A stretch of 64,000 nucleotides of DNA, from contig NW_024037069.1 of NCBI RefSeq assembly GCF_015706575.1, forward strand, positions 37,283,315 to 37,347,314. Reading direction: 5' to 3'. This DNA comes from Patiria miniata (taxonomy: Eukaryota > Echinodermata > Asteroidea > Valvatida > Asterinidae). The notes under the pieces are model-generated. The model was given only the letters and a program-made list of their open reading frames with translations, was not told the origin of the DNA and did no database searches. Position numbers and translations under genes: made by a program. Below, piece after piece: positions 32,584 to 43,600 of this stretch (positions within the stretch are counted from its first letter, which is position 1; each line of letters begins with the position of its first letter).

Positions 32584-35500
32584 GTCTTCCAAAACTCTCT
32601 CTTTATAAGTGTGAGAGGACAATCTTAAAATTGACATCGACCACATGTACACAAAATTCCACCTCAAAAGTCATTCTCCAAACACTGCTGGAGAGAGTAA
32701 ATGGAATCAGGCTCACCTTTGCACGGGCCTCCCTGGACGCTTCAGCCTCAGCGGCCATGGCACGCTGCATCTGTCTTGGAAGGCGCACGTCCTTACTGCG
32801 ATAAAAATGACAACAAATCAATGTCACATGGAGGGAAGGATAAGAGGAAGTGTGGCCTAGCAGTAAGGGTTCGTGACTCGTGATCAGAGGGTTAGGGGTT
32901 TGAATCCAGCTGCTGGCCGTATGTTGTGTCCTTGGGCAAGCCACTTCACCCCATTTGCCTTTTTCCACCAAGGAGTGCATACGGGTACCAGCATTAGCTG
33001 GGGAGTAACCTGACATGGACCGGATGGGATATTCGGGGGGGGGGGGGGGGGATAGAAATATTCTCAGTTGTTTCATGCCACGTAAACTGGATATATATGC
33101 TTGCCCGGTGCGCAATATTTGGAGCCAGAAAATAGTGTCATCTTCAGTCTTTCCCTTCTCAACTGTTTACTTTCGATCTAAATAGTTTCTTGGGAGCACT
33201 TTTTAAACTAAATTTTCAATTTTGTTGTGAAGTAAATTGTTCAAACCTTTTCCTTAATATGACAAAGAATTTACTAGATCATGTGAACTTTTTCTCCCAA
33301 TCGTTTGCACGATTTCCTAAATCCTCAACTTACATCTCAACTCTCTCCACTTTGACGCCCCAGGGATCGGTGGCGTCATCCAACAGCGACTGCAGGGTGT
33401 TGCTGATCTCGTCGCGGTGGCTCAACACCTCAGCCAGGGTCTTGGTGCCCAAGACGTTACGCAGGGTGGTGGCAGCAAGCAGCTCCGTGGAGCGCTTGTA
33501 GTTCTCCACGTTGATAATAGCCATCGTGGGGTCTTGCACGCGGAAGTACACCACTGCGTCCACAGTGACGGTCACACTGTCTTTAGAGAGGACCTGGAAA
33601 CAGGGCCACCAAAAAAAACCCCAAGAAAACATAAAATCTATGATTAAACAGGGAAACTCACTGCAGTACGACTGACGTTTTGTCGTTCTGGCTTCAGATT
33701 CCCACTGTATTATAAAAAAATTTTAATCAGGAAATAAAAGCAAGGATTCCTCAAGAGTGTTCATAGCGCTGCAAGCTCGCAAGCCTTAGAAACCTGAAGA
33801 GAAATGACGACAAAGGAAAGTTCAATAGACCTAAGACGTAATGACCTCACATTTTGTTTACATGTGCACTTTCCTATGGGAGCTTGGTGGATCTCTTCCC
33901 CACCTGGCTAGTCCCATAGGAAAGCGCACATGTAAACAAAGCGTGACGTCACTACGTCTTAGGTATATTGAAAGGGTGGACGGAAAAACTTAGACAAACA
34001 TGAACTTATTCACTCAAGAATAAGACCTATTAGCAAAAACATATAAAGACAATTCGGGCGATTCACAATGCAGAGCGCCACCAATAGTTTGCCACGGAGA
34101 GTTCATTTTTCCCAGGGTATTGTGGGAGATGGTCAACAAATTCACAGCGCGGAACATTTGAAATTGTTCGTTTTTTCCAGTCAGTAGTTTCGGAAGCGTA
34201 TGATTCGAGTATATGTTTGCCCTATTATTTTCTTTGTATCAATATGGTGATTTTTTTTGTAAGGCGGCAGAACGCTATGCCCCTATCTATAACATAATAG
34301 CTCAAGTTGTCTACTGACACTCATTCAAATGGGCCATATTTTATCGACCGTGAACTTGAAAAGTTGACTCTCCATGGCAAACACTTGGTGGCGCACTGCA
34401 TTGTGAATCGCCCCAATTACCAGCTGCTACTTATTTTGAAGAATTCATTTCATACTTTACCTCTTGCGGTGGCACATCAAAGGAGAGCGTCCTAAGATCG
34501 ACGACGCGTATCTCATCGATGCAGGGGAGGATGAAGAACAGACCAGGGCCCTTGGGTCCTCCCGGCAACAGACGACCAACTCGAAACAGGATTGCCCGTT
34601 CATACTCTGCAACGGTCTTGAATTGACAATGGGAAAACCGTAAACACAATTCACTAATTTCAAAAACAAAAATTGAGAATCATTAATCACCTTACATGAG
34701 CTTGGCAAATTCGTGGGAAATCTTGCTTTGAGTAAAAATTAGATAACTTTAAAATACCCTGTGAAATGATTCCATCTGGAAAGTTGTCATTTAGAAGAAA
34801 GTAATTCTACAGGGGATTTCCAAAGATTATGTCAAGTGCCAAGCCTTCTTAAGAGTTTTTCTATCGCTGGAAGGACCTTTTACCTGTACAATGTAGCCCC
34901 TACTTTAACATGTCATCCAAAATTCTAAATTATGAGAAGCTCACCACGAATCACCTTACTTGTCACAGCCAGGATTTTTGTCAGACCAACGTCCCACCAA
35001 AAGAAAATTGCATCGCCACATCAATTCCAGAACTTTGTCTGACCAGAAACCAACTATTTTATTTTTGGCCTTAGCCTCCCAAATTATTATCATTATTTAT
35101 TATTATTATTATAATTGTTTACCCATTATTTATCATTACCAAGCACAATGGGAAAGCTTACCTTGAAGCAAAACCAGATCGAGATGGGAAATGTCAAAAG
35201 GATGCACAGTAAAGAGACAAACCAGAGAATCCAGGTACAGAATGACATGCCTTCAGGTTCTGAAAATTGAAACACAGGAAAAATTCTGAAAACAGTTCTC
35301 ACTGAATAGGCCTATGTATACACAGTTCATGGATGTGCTATATGTATAGTCAGACTTCCTATTATCGCGGCAATTCTAATATCGCAGCATAGGAAACTTC
35401 TCTTTTTGCATTGCCAAAACTCCTTCGAGTGGCGTTTTTTATCCAGTTCACCAGACATTAAGACTTTCACCAGACTTTCTGCCGAGTTGTATAAAAAGGA

Positions 35501-37075
35501 TGATTAAAAATGTTGTGCCTTTCGGGACTTCTAATGATTTTAAATAAATATACATGTTTCCAAAACTGTGTCTGCTACCGTCTATATTTTAACATAGGCC
35601 TAAATCTTGGCGATCGTGTAGCGTAGGGCCCGGTTCCTATAAGGGAACAAAATCCACTTTAAAATTATCGGACCTACCAAACTAGTTGGCGACATTCTCA
35701 ATAAACAGGTATGTCATAGATAGAGGGCAGGGTTTTGATTTTTTGAGGGAAATTTGGGGGTAAAATGACAATGACAGCACGGCGACAACACGCGACCCAA
35801 AAGTAAAGATGGCGATCACCGCACGATGTACCGTGAGCACGCACGGCGCGCTGAATCGCAAGGCACAAACCGCGCAGGAAAATCGTGATTTCTACCCCAA
35901 GAATCTGTTCAAAATTGAAAAAAGGGGGTCATTAGAATTGAGAGAAGTCTGGTTTTGATTGTAAATGTGATTTTTGGGCAATAAAAATATTTTTGACTCT
36001 AATTTGATCAAAAGAAAACAGGGGCCCTACACTTCTCGATCGCCTCAATCTTTAATGGTGCTCTGACCATGCATTTCAGGGATGTTTTAGTCAAACATTA
36101 ACTATGAATAAAAAAGTTGAAATCATTACAAAAAGCGCATCCCGCCAATAGGGAGTCCACCTCCGTTCGCACACTCCGAGCTAGACCCGTGAACGTGGCT
36201 TGTAAACTACGTCCACGTGTCTAACTCCGAGCATGTCTATTTTCACAGGCATCGTACATGGAATAAATCACACACCGTCAGATTTGTTTTATATCAATTT
36301 GAAAGGGAAGAGTAAGGAAGAGTATAAAGGGATGCACGCGTTAGTTACAAATAAATATAAGATAGTGGATATTTTGCCGGAGGTAATGACGGCAAACTAA
36401 CGATAACTAAAGGTTTGCCGGCGGCAATCCATATCAACAGAGGGCGCTGTACTCTTTAAAATAGGGCTGAATTATAAGATGTATTAAATTCCCACCAAAA
36501 GTTGTGTAGCACGTTTGGTGTAATGGTTAAGCAAAGGCTCTAGTAAGCGGGATGACTCGCGTTCCATTCCAGCCGCACCACATATTTTTTTTCTCATCCC
36601 CAAATAAATAAGAATATTCCTCTTTTATTATTTTAACGTGTCTCAAACATTTTTTGCAGAGTAGGCCCTATTACATTTTCTTTTTCAGATTTGTGGCTCT
36701 GGAGGATTTTTTTTAAAAGGGAAATAAAGTCCGAAATTATAAAATGGTCTGAATCCCATCTTGTGAATACAAAAAAACAGTAACTGCGCATGTTCAGTTC
36801 ATATCCGGCAAACTAACGTTTACTAAAGGTTTGCCGTCTCCGGCAAAATATACACTGCCTAAATATAAACTAGTAAAAATATGAACACGAGTGCGTAGAA
36901 ATAGGAGCGCGTAGCTTTAGGAGGTCAGACACTGACAGTCTGACGATACAAAAAAAAATACGAGTTTTATTCTAAGAGCTCGAGTAAAGCAAAGTAACCT
37001 ACCATTTCTCTCAGCTTGGTACAGTCTCGTCCGCTGCTCTGCACTCCTGCTGTTTTTTGCACCATCTATCTCCAT
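31407..37075 (-). CDS. STOM: Stomatin B, SPFH/band 7 membrane scaffold protein, 6 exons
   Basis: Second copy of the array. Exons: 37003-37075, 35162-35259, 34461-34616, 33334-33593, 32717-32795, 31407-31598. They splice to 285 codons plus TAG, with the same intron phases (1-0-0-2-0) as A. The N-terminus is short and polar, then the membrane segment ([20 protein letters not shown]), the SPFH core ([47 protein letters not shown]) and the C-terminal [13 protein letters not shown] and [15 protein letters not shown]. The conserved proline of the hairpin and the Cys of LPC are kept. Intron 5 carries a TTAA-flanked MITE and a 74-nt C tract; intron 4 carries a SINE. I saw no clear polyadenylation signal near the stop. 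Confidence 0.95.
31635..31864. mobile_element. piggyBac-like MITE, copy 1 (TTAA-flanked)
   Basis: It is bounded by TTAA at 31635-31638 and 31861-31864, with ends CCCCTTAAGGACGGGG and CCCCGTCTTTAAGGGG. The internal ACTGCACAGCCTTTGTGTGG and TACCACAGCTGGCAACTGC-like blocks are shared with the copy at 63258-63477. It sits in stomatin B intron 5. Confidence 0.8.
32329..32344 (+). repeat. 16-nt G tract
   Basis: Located in stomatin B intron 5, on the opposite strand to the C tract 160 bp away. Confidence 0.95.
32506..32579 (+). repeat. 74-nt C tract with one A
   Basis: Only position 32548 (A) breaks the run. In the stomatin B transcript (minus strand) this reads as a 74-nt G tract. It lies 137 bases downstream of exon 5 in the sense of transcription. 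Confidence 0.95.
32845..33034 (+). mobile_element. tRNA-derived SINE in stomatin B intron 4
   Basis: A-box-like GTGGCCTAGCAGTAAGGGTT and B box GGGTTTGAATCC, then TCCTTGGGCAAGCCACTTCA and CCAAGGAGTGCATACGGGTA. It ends at a G tract (33035-33051). The GGGCAAG-CACTT core is shared with 21165-21530 and 42765-42815. Confidence 0.7.
33825..33970. mobile_element. Hairpin MITE, about 145 bp
   Basis: Left arm CCTAAGACGTAATGACCTCA, then TTTGTTTACATGTGCACTTT and CCTATGGGA, is mirrored by TCCCATAGGAAAGCGCACAT, GTAAACAAAGCGTGACGTCA and CTACGTCTTAGG. It sits in stomatin B intron 3. Confidence 0.8.
34051..34421. mobile_element. Foldback MITE with GGGCGATTCACAATGC ends, copy 1
   Basis: The left end GGGCGATTCACAATGCAGAG, then CGCCACCAATAGTTTGCCA, is mirrored at the right end (TGGCAAACACTTGGTGGCGC, then ACTGCATTGTGAATCGCCC). 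A second copy is at 51941-52283. The right edge lies 40 bp from stomatin B exon 3. Confidence 0.8.
36365..36860. mobile_element. TIR element containing a tRNA-like segment (stomatin B intron 1)
   Basis: GGATATTTTGCCGGAGG plus ACGGCAAAC at the left is mirrored by GTTTGCCGTCTCCGGCAAAA then TATAC at the right. Inside (36516-36583) is a tRNA-like stretch: TTTGGTGTAATGGTTAAGCA (A-box like) and GCGTTCCATTCCAGC (B-box like). This may be a SINE nested in a DNA element. Confidence 0.6.
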
Positions 37076-39250
37076 TTCGGCGAATTCTTAACCTAACACT
37101 TCCCAGTTTTTTTGTGATCAATACACGTACTAAACAACTCGACTGTACTCGACTTGGTGCGTATTTTGTGAATGACCTTTCAACTAGAGCTAGCTAGCTC
37201 TTGCAAAATTTTGTTGCTGCTTGATAAATTAGACTGGAAAATCAACCCTCGTGACGCGTGTGTACATTAGTACGTACGTGTAACAGCACGCATACAACGT
37301 TGCATGCATTGCGGAAACCGAACTCTGACTCTATACCAATGCAATGACGTCATTTTATATTTTCCCTCATTGACGGTATGGCGCGTGACCTGTTTTTTTT
37401 CTCTCGGCTGATTGATCTCTCTACCAGTATAGCTCTACCATCTTTTTCCATTACGTAGGTCTTAACTTAAGCTAGCTGGGTACTATCATAGTTGATATTT
37501 ATCTTAATGAGAAACGGCATTTTCTGATGTGTCGACGCACTATCGCAACTGAACATGACATGGCAGACTATTCCTACCTCCATTAACACCAATCAGACTC
37601 AGCTTTTTATATTAATTTAAATAGCCAACCTTTATTAATGGGCCCAGATTTTTAATCATAAAATTTTGTTAGGAATTAAGGAAGAGGCGAGGGGCCCGGC
37701 CGGAAGGGGGTGGGGGTATGATAGTGCCGGTATCGTCGTTTTTGCATAGAAATATTTGGCTAAAAACTGAGATATACTAACTAGTAGGCCTACTACAGGC
37801 CGCCGAATCCAAAATGTTTGCCCAGGCTGTAGGCCTTATAACTACATTTTCAGCCGGCACAGACATGGAACTGAGGAACGCGGTCCCCCACTCCCGGCTA
37901 GCTGAGCTTTGCACCTCCTTAGTGGACGTTTGGAGAGCGAGGGGCGTACTAGTTCTGCCTGGAACCATGCACTAAACGATTTCACAGTCTTCTACTTGGA
38001 AAATGTATATCGGTTTATCATTAAATTGAACAAAGAAAATGTTGTTTTTAGCTTTCAATAGAATGGTTTTTAGTATATTTGAAATGATAACGCATAATAA
38101 TGCTACCCCCCCCAAAAAAACCCAATCTGCATCCAAGTTTGATGATATTCAGACGGGAAAAACTTTCAAAAGTTTGCAAAACTTTCACCCATAACACAAT
38201 AATGAGTGATTTCTGAACAACCTCCCCCCCCCCCAAAAGGTCAGATATCAATACATGATATTCTTCGTACGTTTTATTTTTTTTATTATACATTATAGAT
38301 TTTGATGTGAAAATCTGCATAACATTTTGTGAAGGCATCATTCTAGAATAAAATCTTAAAAACACCGAAATATATGTGCAAAGTACTATAAGTACATGAC
38401 TTTAAAAGGTAACACATACGAAAAAAAATACAAAATACAGGGTTTTGGTTAACGATAACGATGATGTCAAGTGTGATACGTGACAAATGAATTCCAAACA
38501 CATATTAGGCCTACGTGGATTTGTCGAAACTTGGTATAAATTCTATATTTATAGCCTACTATATTTATATATTTATTTGTATTTGGCAATTTTAATATTC
38601 GTGTCAGGTTATATCTTTGACATTTCAGAATGAAAAGTTGCTCTGAAGGCGAGTTGACAAAAACATTACAAACAATAAAACTATCAGGCCTGGAAAAATC
38701 AGGCCTTAAAAGTTTCTGTCCCTTTTTTTTTTCCTTCGAGTGTCACCCCAAGAATTAGATTTTGTTTTGAAATTGCTATTTTTCCCCCTAGCAATACAAA
38801 AATTATTGACTTTCATGAAACATCGTACACAAAATCCGTCAACTATAACACTTGATGCGCAGTTATTTTTTTTTGCGTTATGGGCGCAAAAGAAACCCAA
38901 CTACACGCATTATAGAAAAAAGTATCTTTTTCTGATTAAAGAAAACATGCAAATTGCGTAACATTTGCTGAAGAACACGGGTATAGAACAACCAAGAAAT
39001 CTGCACTTATTATCCCTTGAAAATGGATAAAACTGTTGCAAAACTGCTTACTTACAAAATTATTTTGGCTTTCAAAAAATGCTTGGATCCAAATGTCAGG
39101 CCATCTAACTTTATTTGATTCACTTATTAATAAATGACCATGGCCATTAACGATTTAGGATCTACGAATCGAGATTTCATTTTTAAAAACTACAATATAC
39201 GGAAATAATTTTTTTTTTTATGGTATATGAAAACACTCTATACATTGTAG
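37076..39250. other. Intergenic, 5' flank of stomatin B
   Basis: No gene recognised. Short C tracts lie at 38107-38113 and 38223-38235. The stomatin B promoter should lie at the left end of this stretch. Confidence 0.4.
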
Positions 39251-39822
39251 TTAAAGAGCCCATGCAATGTTTTTTTTAATGCTATCCTTGAAAGAGCACA
39301 AGTACCTTTGTGTCTCATACAATCCTGCATGGTTTCAATTTTCATTTTGCCATTTTCAAGGGTATTTTGGTGCCTTTTTGTTTTTTTTATGCTGATGAAA
39401 ATTTCCATATTCATGAGCATAGTTGTGACGTCATTCAGGCAGTAACCTCAATGTTGCAGCTATTTCTGCACCAAACGTTGCCAGAATTTTGGATACTTTG
39501 CTGCTGTAGATTTTCTTTTTCTTTGGTGATTCATTGTTGTGTCAGTCAGTAAGACAATAAGCAAACTTTTCTCACAAATGTTTTCAATGAGCACAATTTT
39601 GGGTTCACAATTTTAACAGAAAACACATAAACTGAACAGCGTCTGCCTGAAATGACATCACAGCAACAGCACCCTCACTTGTCCCGAAAAGCATGGATAA
39701 TTTTAAATGTTTAAAGAAGTGAAATTTTCAAAAAAGATAAACGAAACAGGGGAAGTCGAATACTTTTCAGACACTTGCCAAAAATATGTTCCTCAGAAAA
39801 TTCATTTCATGGACCCTTTAAA
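39251..39822. mobile_element. TIR element with TTAAAGAGCCCATGCAATG ends
   Basis: The right end (CATTTCATGGACCCTTTAA) is the mirrored left end with a few differences. About 570 bp, with no coding capacity. Confidence 0.6.
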
Positions 39823-40698
39823 TTTGACTAGAAAACAGTAAAAACTTGCAGCCTGATGACAGAAGTAGTCAGCTGGGTGCGAGTCTCACTGTGATAGTCA
39901 AATCTACATAAAGAATTTTGAAATTGGTTAAAAGCGTTCTTAACATTATAACATGAATAAAAATGCACGACAAAAGTGATGAAATTTTACAAAAATATTA
40001 CACACAAAGTAAATTCACGCCGTCTCCGAGCAGGTATGCTTCCTGTGACTACGGCACCGTAGCGCCCCCATGGCAAAATCTTAACCGTAGCCACAAAATT
40101 ACACATTTCGGACTCGGCCTAGTCCCCATACTTTGATGGCAGCCATCTTGGAACTAACTTAGCTGCGATCTTATCTTCCACGTGAATACGCGCGAGTAAA
40201 TGGCACAGTATACATGTACATGGTGATGATAGAGTACATTCGTAAAGCGGTGATGATATGATTAACAGTTGGTTTCATCTTTGATTATTTTACTAAAATT
40301 TTAAGATTTAGAATTTGTAAAAATACATGCAGAGTGATTTTAAAAATGTCAAAATGCCTCTTTTAAAATTGAAATAAAAGCCATTTTTTTCAGAGGACAT
40401 CAGTTGCCAATAATACTTCCTCTTGACGTTTTCAGTTTTCAAATAATAATAGTTTCAGAAGGAATCAGAAAGCAAATGAACGAGCAGCTTTTGGTTTGTT
40501 TCTTTTCTTTTCAAATTGTAAATCGACATCTACTGATGACGTTTTCATCGAAAAATAGTGGATAACGTGCAATTGTGAATGGTGTATGTAATAATAATGT
40601 CACAACCTGAATGTTTGTATTTTCATGCACATGACTTGACTCCATAATGGGCATCGAGGAAGACGCCGCCGTGGTTGTGTCGGTCAGTCCCATTCGAA
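39823..40698. other. Intergenic, 3' flank of stomatin C
   Basis: AT-rich, nothing recognised; no clear minus-strand AATAAA close to the stomatin C stop. Confidence 0.4.
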
Positions 40699-43600
40699 CT
40701 AACGTTTCATCATTCCAGCGAGGATGTCGATGGGCAGCGGGAAGATGATTGTGGAGTTCTTCTCGGCTGAGATGGAGTTGAGGGTCTGGAGGTAACGGAG
40801 CTGCAGGGCGTTGGGCGACTCAGCGATGATGTCGGCAGCCTCCTTCAGGGCGCGGGAGGCGTTCTGCTCACCCTCTGCAGCAATCACCTGAAAAGGTTGG
40901 GTAAAAAGACGAAGTGAAACTCTAGATTTGATCCTGATACTTTCCCAACTGTCCACGGTGACGAGTTTGCGTTATACGGGAATATTTAAGCAGCTATTTT
41001 GACCGTAACGCGACTCACCTTTGCACGGGCCTCCCTGGACGCTTCAGCCTCAGCGGCCATGGCACGCTGCATCTGGATTGGCAGGCGGACGTCCTTACTG
41101 TTTTGGTAAAACAGAAACGAGATATCAAACGAGATGTCTATCATACAGGCCCATACTTTGGGTTCTATAGGAACCAAAGCAGTACAGGGTGAGTCAAAAC
41201 AAAAACGAAACCCAAATGCCAGGACTATTGTTTTAGTGAAGTTCGGCATGTAGCACTTTCAAAATCTAGGATATGAAAGCCCAATTCATAAGCTTTCTTT
41301 AGTACAAGCATCACTCATATATACTTTTCAAGTTACGGAATTTTAAACACAACCACCGTGTTAACGTTCCGTCCACGGATCACAAACAAAGTTCGCGTTC
41401 TTTCAGCAAAACGAAAACAATTCATGCACACATCCATATGTGCACACTTTCTGTCAGTGGACAGAGTTTTAAAACGGTGGTTGTGTTTAAAATTCCGTAA
41501 CTTGAAAAGTACATGAGTGATTTGAATAATAATATTTGTACTAAAAGAAAGCTTATGAATTGGGCTTTCATATTCTAGATTTTAAAGGTGCTACATGCAG
41601 AACTTCACTAAAACAATAGTCCTGACATTTGGGTTTCGTTTTTTTTTGGACTTACCCTGTATATAGATAAATGGTTAAGGAATTTCGGAAGCCTGTTTTT
41701 AAATCGTTATTAATTCAGACTTATCATCCTTAAACTTACATCTCAACTCGTTCCACTTTGACGCCCCAGGGATCGGTGGCGTCATCCAACAGCGACTGCA
41801 GGGTGTTGCTAATCTCGTCACGGTGGCTCAACACCTCAGCCAGGGTCTTGGTGCCCAAGACGTTACGCAGGGTGGTGGCAGCAAGCAGCTCCGTGGAGCG
41901 CTTGTAGTTCTCAACGTTGATCACCGCCATAGTGGGGTCTTGTACGCGGAAGTAGACCACGGCATCTACGGTCACCGTCACGCTGTCTTTAGAGAGCACC
42001 TGGAAACAAAAACGGGGTATAATCATAGGAATGGTTTATGGTTTGTGGAACGTAACTTGAGAACGATCATTTTTAACTACGAAAGTATGGCAAAAAAATA
42101 CAAGTAGTCTCTTTGCGAGACAAAATAGATAAACTGATATATTTATTTTTGAAATTCATGAACATCATGTGCGAGATTAATGGAGTTAAGAATTGGCATA
42201 ATTATGACATTGTCTTCTCAAGCGTGCAATTCCTGATGAATGTCGATGATGCATGGAAGGTTTTGTCCCTCCGTTTATTTCCCTAAAGCTCAATACAAAA
42301 CCAATCGCAAACACATGCAGAAAAACTATAGACATAGAGAGCTAGAAGGTTTAGCATGGTAGGATGGCAGATGTATAAACTTGTGTAATTATGAGTTCGT
42401 GTTGATGAGTTGGATTCTGGGGGTACATAATCATGCATCAATGGATCAGTCTTCATACCTCCTGGGGTGGCACATCAAATGAGAGCGTCCTAAGATCAAT
42501 TACTTGGATCTCATCAATGCAGGGGATGACGAAGAACAGACCAGGGCCCTTGGGTCCTCCGGGTAACAGACGACCAACTCGGAACAAGATGGCCCGCTCA
42601 TACTCGGCTACAGTCTACAGTCAAGGCAAAAGGGGCAAAGCCTTTAACAATAAGTGATAACAGGGAAACAGAAATTGCGCCAAAACAGGTTTGATACATT
42701 TAGAGTTATGTGGATTCATCTTCTGATGCATATAACTAAAGATCTAAATTCTTCATTAGTTGAGGGTTCAAGTCCAGCCTGGAGTTAAGGTGCATGTGCC
42801 CTTGGGCAAGACATTTGTGATGCGATCAAGCTAAATGAGCCGTTTGTCGGGAACTTTCATTTGGAGATTCAGGCCAAAATTAGGGCCACTTCATCACATT
42901 ACTTCATCACGTCTCTTGGTGTTCCAACTTCCATAATTTTTTAACTAAAGATGGTACCAGCATGCAGTTTTCTCAGCAGTAATGCTGAGATTGTGCTCTT
43001 TTCAAATCTGTTTAAAATTTTTTACCAGGGTCGACAAACGACTCATTTAGCTTGATCGCATCACATTTTGTCACAATGATTGCTTTTTCCCAAACGAGTT
43101 TGCATTAATTAGCCGTTTGCACCAAAATGGCTGGCCTGCAGATTCTCCAAGGAGCTGATCTAAGAAATATATTCAGGTGTCCAATAAGGTTAAAGGAACT
43201 ACATAGGCCGCAAAAACAATTGATTCATTGTTCTTGTACCAGCCGTTTTTTTTATAAACGTGTTTTCTAATGGATTTTAACGATCTTAAATGTATCTATA
43301 CTGTGAAACTTATTATTTTCTACTTTCTTTTTGGTAAGACACATCATTGATTACAGTTTTAACAAACTTCTATCTAGACCACGACAATTGTTCTATTTAA
43401 TGGACTTATATTTACTGTCCGAAGGTATAAAAGAAGTATTATTATTTGAAACTGAAACTATATTGGATAGCTATTTGGACGACGTAGGCAGATTAAATGC
43501 CAGTACAGTATTAAAAGCGCTGTAGGTACATTTTTGACCACGCCTGACTGTTGGGTAAAAAGTCTTACTGTCCTAAGCCGACTGATTTGGCTCATCGTGC

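Noticed and set aside
32298..32804. 168-codon frame with a long proline run, and its glycine-rich antisense
   Set aside because: It is the translation of the 74-nt C tract plus part of stomatin B exon 5 read on the wrong strand.
43331..43525. 64-codon plus-strand frame in stomatin C intron 2
   Set aside because: No recognised motif, AT-rich, no splice context; treated as chance.
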